Shown: positions 57,427 through 64,000 of the stretch, piece by piece
Position numbering within the stretch: the first letter of the stretch is position 1
Layout: every line of letters starts with the position of its first letter
NCBI GenBank assembly: GCA_947561585.1
Contig: CANNZV010001180.1
Location: 158,553-222,552, forward strand
Length of the DNA stretch: 64,000 nt
Reading direction: 5' to 3'
From: Caprella mutica
Lineage: Eukaryota > Arthropoda > Malacostraca > Amphipoda > Caprellidae
Translations under genes and position numbers: made by a program
The notes under the pieces: model-generated
What the model saw: the letters and a program-made list of their open reading frames with translations, nothing else
What the model was told of the DNA's origin: nothing
Databases searched by the model: none

Positions 57427-59085
57427 TGGTGTCCGGAAAACTGCCAAGCGGAAAACTGCCAGTCACTTATTGGCAATCAATACATGTTATTTTTTGACTT
57501 TCTGAAATATTTTTTAGTTATAAACGCATTTTAATTTATAAAAAATGGCGTTGGTCCATCTTTAAGAGGTTAAGGGGACATTCATTTTTATAGTAATAAC
57601 TACATAGATATTGGAATACTTAAATAATATTCAAAGAATAATAATATTTCAACAAATCTACTTTATTAAACACTCAGTAAACCATACTTCAGTACACATG
57701 AAGATTTTATAATTACTATTTTTAACTTATTTTCAAAGTTACATAAATCTTAAAAACATGTTCAGTTACGTTTATAGTCTCTTGTTTTTAATTTCCTATT
57801 GTAGTCAGCAATATAGCCTTTAGTTCCGAAGCAAACGTTAAACCCTGTGTACTGATTTGTGAATACTAGATAATTAAATATTCTCACAATAATATAATTT
57901 TAAATTATACAATAAATTAAGTGAATGTTAAATCAACTTATATGTATGTTAAATAGTTATTACATTTCCATTTTTATTCTCCATGTCATTAACACAACCC
58001 ATTCACTCTAACAATTTTCATTTATATGTAAAAAGTATTTTTAATTAATATGCAATCAATTCGATCGAGTGAAATTGTCAGAGAATTAGGTAAGAAATAG
58101 CAGTTTAATAATCATTGATGTCGGGTTGCAAATTCTAAATATTTCACGAACATCGATCAAAGTTTTTTTATTGTGAATACAAGTGAATATTAAGCTTCCC
58201 TACAAACAATTCTATGTGTATACCATGTGGCACTTACACATAAAATCATGTGTATACCATGCATATTTTTGGAAATGGATACCATATTTATTATATATTG
58301 TTTTACGTGGTAATATGGTAAATTATATGTGGTTACAATATGTTATAAGTATGGTATTTAACATATTGCTATGAATGTGGTAATTAACACTTGGTAAACA
58401 CCTGTTATAAGTATGGTAATTTACATGTGGATATGATGTGGTGTATACAATCTCTATTTGATATGTTTTTTTTATGATATGGTTTTAAAATGGCATAACC
58501 ACATGTTAATTATGTGTTTTTATGATAATTAGATTGGTTCAATGTGGATAACACATATTCATACTCCATTGCCATTTAACCACATGGTAAATATGTGTAT
58601 GCAATAGGGAATGGTTTGCAGTGTTGAAGACTTGTTCAATTTTCAAATTATAAACACAAAACGAAATAATTAAACACTAAACTTTATATGAACAGATAAT
58701 GTAAAGACGCGTTGTGTAAACAATGGAATTGTACTCTGTCCCTAATACAATTATTCCTTTGTTTCTTCTCTTAGTATTTTCTAAAAAAGGTTATATATTC
58801 AATTTCTATTTTGTAATTGATTAATTTCTGTAATATTTATCTAATTATGTATTTTATATATTTTTCTAATCAATTTGTGTACATTTAACTATTATTTTAA
58901 TTTTGTTAAAATGAATATCCCTTTAATTTCTTAACGAAAGGCGAACGGCTTTTTTAAAAATTAAATGTCATTATTGACTAAAGTCATTAAATTGCCAATA
59001 ATTGACTAGCAGTTTTCCGCCTGGCAGTTTTCCGCTTCGGCAGTTTTCCGCCTCTCAGTTTTCCACCTGGCAGTTTTCCGTGTAC
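57427..59085. mobile_element. 1.66-kb transposon with repeated GCGGAAAACTGCC ends and 8-bp duplication
   Basis: Left end GGTGTCCGGAAAACTGCC then GCGGAAAACTGCCAGTCA. Right end holds five AGTTTTCCG-type copies ending GGCAGTTTTCCGTGTAC. CCCGACGG lies on both sides (57419-57426, 59086-59093). The 8-bp duplication fits hAT, but the repeated subterminal motif is unusual. The interior has a SINE-like tail fragment (57778-57850) and degenerate GTGGTAA/TTACCAC-type words (58200-58620); no transposase. Confidence 0.75.
57778..57850 (+). repeat. SINE-like repeat, 3' tail fragment
   Basis: TCTCTTGTTTTTAATTTCC, AGCAATATAGCCTTTAGTTC and GAAGCAAACGTTAAACCC match the 3' end of the repeat. Confidence 0.7.
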
Positions 59086-59093
59086 CCCGACGG

Positions 59094-60245
59094 CCAACCC
59101 CCTAAAATTCCCACCGAACCCAGTAAACACAGTCTTTTCTATTAGCTATCTACTTGTAGCAATAACATTGCTAGTTGTAGCGAAAATCGGAATTGGTTTG
59201 AAATAGAAAGCTATCAGACATCCAATATTATCATCGAAATAGCAATAACAGCCACATCTATCTAAAATGAATCTTAAAGATATCTTTTTTAAAGATATAT
59301 CCTCATTTCTAAATTATTACTTAAAAATGATTTCTTTTCGCTGGATTTTTTTTATCAATCTAATAGAAAGGGTATATATAAGCTACTTATGGACATTTAC
59401 TAGAATTTTAATTAGTGACCATAGAGACGTTTAATTTAAGTGCCGTCATCACAGCAACACTCTAAAATCAAATCTAAGGCAATTCAAGAGTGTTAAATTA
59501 TAAAAAAACTGTTTATTTATTGCCAATATACTACTTAACCCTCATTTTGGATTAAATGTATTAGTATTACCATGATGACGGCACGAGAACAAATCACTCT
59601 ATTGTCACTACTATGAGTATACTGTGAGTTCAACGGCCACTTATAATTAATGTGATTTTAGAAGTGAGGTGGTGTGCACGCTAATTTTTCGTGCTCCAGT
59701 TTTGATAAATTTGACCATTTATTATTCATAAATTGCTTAAATATTAACCTATAAATCATTTTAATTCAATAAAAAGAATCTTGATGTACATTTTTAACAG
59801 CAATATTATCTTCGAAACTATAATTAAGTAAAATTTGTACGAAGATTTACCAGCTGTTCACTGAATGTGCTATAGTTTCATTGAAGAGAGGGAGCAGAAA
59901 ATTTCCCTTACACTCAAAAGGACTGCAAGCTCAACACTGCATGACGAGTGAACTGGATGACAGACTTTAAAATGTATCAGAGACACAGTATGATACTTCC
60001 AGCACTATAACTTCCTTGGTTTTAGTATTCTTTGATTGATTCTGGTGTGACAATTGTTTTTATTAGAGCTATAGCAGGTTGAATAGCTTTTTTCTGGCTG
60101 AACAAGAGCTTAAAACAGCGTTGACCAGATTGTTAATTTTTGGTCACCTTTTCCTTGTAATCAGTTAACTATGCGTGTTTCAGATTCTTAATTCACGAGG
60201 TTTAAAACTTTATGTTTGTAGCTTTTCTGTCTGTTTGTACTTTAA
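59094..60245. other. unrecognised stretch
   Basis: Short words at about 59436-59475 (CAGCAACACTCTAAAATCAA) recall 49250-49280, hinting at a shared decayed element. No gene. Confidence 0.4.
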
Positions 60246-60480
60246 TTTCCCCCTCAGGGGCTCTATCCTGAAACTATTTGTGGTGAAAGAAAGAGGAGGA
60301 GGAGGAGGTGGTGTCTAAAGAGCACAGAACTGTTGTAATTTGAATTAAGTATTGTATTTTTTCTCATAATTGTTGTTTTATCCCTAGGATAGCGCTAGGG
60401 TTATTCTCTTCAACTATGAGGTCTTATATAGAATTCAATGTTAGGTAGACTCATAATTTACAATCACCTTTTCATTTTCC
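60246..60480 (+). repeat. SINE-like repeat, 5' half
   Basis: CCCCTCAGGGGCTCTATCCT, GAACTGTTGTAATTTG, GGATAGCGCTAGGGTTATTC, and CTTTTCATTTTCCTCTT match the head of the copy at 33147-33657. Confidence 0.75.
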
Positions 60481-60782
60481 TCTTTAATTTTAAAGTTATT
60501 TAGGTGGGCTTCATTTACTATCACTTCTTGATCATTAAAATTTGGATAAATATGAATTAATTCGGTACAGTGGTTAATTTCCTTCAAATCAGTAATTGTA
60601 ATTCGTTTACCTTTCATGTATTTCAATTTCTATAATTAATTTAAGTATGTCGATGCTTATAATAAACATTAAATTTGAACGATTAACTTCTTTATCTCCT
60701 TTTTCTTAGTCTCTGTAACTTCAATATGTTTACTTATTGGTTTGGTATAGTAATAAAAAAGAACCAAAACTAGGAGTATATT

Positions 60783-61235
60783 ATGGAAAGATACCAGGAA
60801 TTGTATTGCTAAAACATAGATAATTGGAAGAGATTTCGCTTCAAAATAGATTTCTATTAGATACAGAATCTTTTAGAAATCTTTGAGTAATCAAATCGAC
60901 AAAACAAGAAATCAAATTTTGATATTTTAGGTTAGAGCGTACGTTCTCACTCGTTTCTATATCATTACTTTGTGTTTACTTTTAGTGATCGAAAAGAAAC
61001 CAGGAATAGATTATCGAAGATAGCTTATTGGAAGAGAAAAGGTACCAGGGTATTGCTAAAACGTAGTTAATTGAAAGAGATTTCACTTCAAAATAGATTT
61101 CTTTTAGATACCGAATCGCGGTGCACCGCACTTTCGTTTAGAAATCTTCAAGTAATCAAATCGACAACACAAGAAATTTAATATCTATATTTTAGCTTAG
61201 GGTTTCGTTTCCATTTCATTACTTAGTGTTTTCTG
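60783..61235. repeat. tandem duplication, two diverged copies of about 210-230 bp
   Basis: Both copies share ATACCAGGAA or GTACCAGGG, TATTGCTAAAACRTAG, TTCAAAATAGATTTCT, AGTAATCAAATCGACAA, CACAAGAAAT/AACAAGAAAT, and CATTACTT. Copy 2 has an extra CGCGGTGCACCGC palindrome (61117-61129). Confidence 0.75.
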
Positions 61236-61392
61236 AGAGATTTCTTTAGAAACAGCTCTTAAAATTACAAGAAGTTTCTATTTATAACTTTTCATTATAC
61301 TTATTTACTTCACATGAATTTAATGTACTGTACAAGAATAATATTTAAGAAAATAACGATGAATTTTCATACTCATATTTTGTTTTTATTTT

Positions 61393-61795
61393 TTATTTAT
61401 TTAGATCCAGAAAAGTTACAAACTTGTGGAACATTAAAATACATACATCAATCTAAATCAAAACAGGATAAAAATACTAAACTAGCTAAAAATAAAAAGA
61501 ACGATGCAGTGGCTTAGATTAAAATTAATCGATATATTTATTCCTATAGTATTCTTCAAAAGTAATTTAAAATTAAAATCTGACATGGAGCATTTCAAAT
61601 TATCGGGTATGTTATTAAAAAGATGAATAGCCCTATAAACAATACAATTTCTTTCTGCTTCAGTTCTAAAATTAGATATATTAAAATGCATAGATCTGGT
61701 TTGGTATGAGTGAGTAGGAATATATTTTCTAAAATAGGTATTAAAAATGTCAGTACAAAAATAGGACATTACGAAAAAATTTCAATAAAAAATAA
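61393..61795 (-). pseudogene. 3' end of a Jockey/CR1-like non-LTR element, minus strand
   Basis: 61769-61482 encodes YIPTHSYQTRSMHFNISNFR and RTEAERNCIVYRAIHLFNNI, ending in the same C-terminus and 3' UTR as 49374-49660. It is a longer 3' piece of the same family, 5' truncated. Confidence 0.8.
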
Positions 61796-62118
61796 TCATA
61801 TATACACACTACCCAGTTAGTCTGCTTACTCATGGATTAGAGACCTACACACTACACAGTCAGTCTGCTTACTCATGGCTATAGAAATCAGAAGGAAAAC
61901 AAAGAAATCTTAAAAAAAAAAATTAAAGATAAACCTAAAAACTAAGATATGTATAACAAAACGAAAGCCTACCTGGAAGTAGCTTCAGGACAATGAATGG
62001 ATTGGCACTAGTGATTTTAAACCGTTAGTCTGACCCTTCCCTCTTTTTATAAGAGAATTAATTAAGTGTTAATTATATCATTGATTATTTTCTCCATTAT
62101 ATATCACTAATGATAATT

Positions 62119-62310
62119 AAGGTTGTGAAAATATTCTTTATGAAATATGCTTTTATGCTTTATATATATGCTTATAATGCCTTAAAATAATCTTTTTATG
62201 CTTAAAATATGCCTTTTTATGCTTAAAATATGCTTTTTATGCGTTCAGGTTAGCTTTATATGCTCATTGCTCAATGACATGCGTTCAGGTTAGCTTTATA
62301 TGTTCTAATT
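62119..62310. repeat. likely end of a hAT-like element related to 45232-47465
   Basis: GGTTGTGAAAATATTC, then TATGCTTTTATGC and several TTTTTATGCTTAAAATATGC units, like the start TAGGGTTGTGACATTGCAT with its ATGC-rich arrays. GCGTTCAGGTTAGCTTTATA is repeated at 62239 and 62281. No matching opposite end was found. Confidence 0.5.
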
Positions 62311-62575
62311 TCTGGAAATAGGCTAATTGTAATTGGGAGATTCAATGATGGTATACTTACAACAAAACTGTAATAAGTTAATTTTTTATAATTCTTATCC
62401 CTACAATAAGAAAATATTATATAACTGACTATAGTAAACTGTTAATTTAGAGTGGCGTGGCATATATATTAATTAGGACTGTACATTGTATAGAATGTAC
62501 ATACGTTTAATATTTTATTATACTTCTAAATCACTTTGTACAACTGCAGTCACAATTGAAGAGTAACTTTGATTA

Positions 62576-62845
62576 GTGATCTACGCAAGAGTTGTATAGT
62601 GCTCTACGCGCGTAGATCCCTCAATAATTATTCAGAATAACACCAAATGTAAAGTGTTCTACGCGTGTAGATTACTATAAAAACGGCAAATCGTGACACG
62701 TAAAGTGATCTACGCGCGTAGATCACAGGCGTTGCAAGTGAGTGAAGTGAAGAGTGATCTACGTGCGCCAGTGTTATGCGTAGATCATTATTCACTGTAT
62801 GTGCTACACCGTGTGAAGAGTGCTCTACGCAAGTTATGTTACGCG
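62576..62845. repeat. cluster of six CpG-rich palindromes based on GTGATCTACGC
   Basis: A perfect 22-bp palindrome (half-site GTGATCTACGC) lies at 62705-62726. Near copies are at 62599-62620 and 62654-62675, a copy split by an inner loop is at 62754-62787, and half-sites are at 62576 and 62820. Spacing of the inner four is about 50 bp. No coding potential. Confidence 0.85.
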
Positions 62846-63257
62846 GCCTCTGATTGGTTGAAATTCATTTTCTAAAAATATTGCTCATTTATTGAAAACT
62901 ATTTCAATGGTGGACTGTGATAGAGGTAACTATAAAAAAATCAACTTTTTATTGAGGTTATAAATGTAATAGTTATTGTCAAAATGAATATAAAGTTTAT
63001 AATGAAAATTTTATGTACGGAGAATTATCATTTTTCTTTCAATTATTATTACATTTACAAATATTTAGTGATAACATGCTTCATAAATATTTATTATTGA
63101 AATTTATAACTAGACACCTTGTCAGCTTCTACAATATTAATCTCACAGGAGAATATTTGGAGGGTTGAGAGGTAACTGTGCTTCTAAACAGTATTGTCCA
63201 TACGATGAAAGATATAGTCGGGAAAGAACGAACCCAACTATACCTTTTACAGGTCTA

Positions 63258-63404
63258 GTTGATCCAAATGAAATAATATTTGATCCAAGAGAATATCAAT
63301 TTTATCAAAGTGAATTTGACTTTGCACCATGTGAAATTGAATTTGATCTTTATGCAATTGAATTTGATCCATGAGAAATAATACTTGATCCAAGTGAAAT
63401 TATT
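63258..63404 (+). repeat. 21-bp degenerate repeat, seven units, encoding a FDPxExx heptad
   Basis: Units such as TTTGATCCAAGAGAATATCAA keep exact 21-bp spacing. The plus frame (open from 63165) gives VDPNEII, FDPREYQ, FYQSEFD, FAPCEIE, FDLYAIE, then FDP and a stop in unit 6. Third positions vary, but so do others, so selection on protein is not proven. Confidence 0.75.
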
Positions 63405-63540
63405 GAATATTTTATCATTCCGATACCTCACATTTTGTGTCTTTGTCTGTTGGTTGGTTGCAAGAAAAATGTCACGCTTTTAACATTTAATATATAAGAA
63501 AAATATTTGTATAACTTATGTGAGATTATGATCGGCACAT

Positions 63541-64000
63541 CATAATTTCTCATTGACTCCTTAACATTTCATTGTTTATCATAATCTTTGATTGCCCACC
63601 ATAATCTTTCATTGCCCACAATAATCTTTCATTGCCCACAATAATCTTTCATTGCCCACCATAATCATTCATTGCCCACTATAATCTTTCATTGCCAACC
63701 ATAATCTTTCATTGCCCACAATAATCTTTCATTGCCCACAATAATCTTTCATTGTCCACAATAATCTTTCATTGCCCACCATAATCATTCATTGCCCACT
63801 ATAATCTTTCATTGCCAACCATAGTCTTTCATTGCCCACAATAATCTTTTATTGCCCACAATAATCTTTCATTGCCCACCATAATCATTCATTGCCCACT
63901 ATAATCTTTCATTGCCAACCATAATCTTTCATTGCCCACCATAATCTTTCTTTGCCCTCAATAATCTTTCATTGCCAACCATAATATTTCATTGACAACC
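63541..64000. repeat. 20-bp minisatellite, same family as 40809-41617, runs off the window
   Basis: Unit CATTGCCCACCATAATCTTT, constant phase from about 63570 to the end, with more degenerate copies at the left edge (CATTGACTCCTTAACATTTC). Larger blocks recur (ACCATAATCATTCATTGCCC, ACTATAATC) about every 120 bp. Confidence 0.95.

Noticed and set aside
60441..60626. 61-residue minus frame
   Set aside because: It overlaps the SINE-like repeat and adjacent AT-rich DNA; no family recognised.
1..64000. tRNA or rRNA genes
   Set aside because: I found no cloverleaf with matching A and B boxes and no rRNA-like stretch. A tRNA scan would be decisive.

Overview
This is a eukaryotic, AT-rich, repeat-saturated stretch, most likely from an insect or close arthropod. 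The basis is one intron-bearing host gene (a type II membrane sulfotransferase with GT-AG introns) set among insect-typical transposable elements: Ty3/gypsy, Jockey/CR1-like and I/R1-like non-LTR elements, a P-like transposase, pogo-like, hAT-like and Harbinger-like elements, and a SINE-like retroposon with a (TAAA)n tail. The species cannot be fixed from the sequence alone. No bacterial genes, operons, CRISPR arrays or rRNA genes are present.

Layout. 1-6746: a decayed Ty3/gypsy-type element (gag zinc knuckle, protease, RT and the start of RNase H), whose protease is split by about 3.6 kb of nested insertions (foldback element, TTAA-flanked transposon, MITE). 7421-9200: an indel-free 20-bp minisatellite of about 89 units. 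9.8-11.6 kb: two further tandem arrays. 11.9-13.3 kb: minus-strand remnant of a retroelement with a restriction-like endonuclease end. 17.0-17.6 kb: a second 20-bp minisatellite. 18.3-24.4 kb: several TIR elements (an adjacent hAT-like MITE pair, a Harbinger-like element, a pogo-like element, a dispersed MITE family). 24.8-26.9 kb: plus-strand non-LTR element. 29.1-32.5 kb: P-like transposase pseudogene interrupted by a minus-strand non-LTR element. 32.8-38.8 kb: MITEs, a SINE-like copy with a clear target-site duplication, an adjacent 1.6-kb transposon, and a foldback element carrying two head-to-head copies of a DUF4817-like coding segment. 39.1-42.8 kb: three minisatellites around an I/R1-type RT-RNase H remnant. 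44.6-47.8 kb: minus-strand non-LTR fragment with a 2.2-kb hAT-like insertion.

48.0-54.9 kb holds the only recognisable host gene: a carbohydrate sulfotransferase of the CHST11-14/HNK-1ST family on the plus strand. Four coding exons join in phase to 325 codons; its introns are filled with palindromic and tandem repeats. 55-64 kb: more minisatellites, a MITE, a 1.66-kb transposon inserted in a SINE-like copy, a cluster of short CpG-rich palindromes, a heptad-encoding 21-bp repeat, and a final 20-bp minisatellite of the same family as the one at 40.8 kb.

Apart from the sulfotransferase there is no gene set that works together. The interest lies in the repeats: many minisatellites with constant unit length, recurrent terminal motifs at element and array edges, and several layers of insertion that can be ordered in time.
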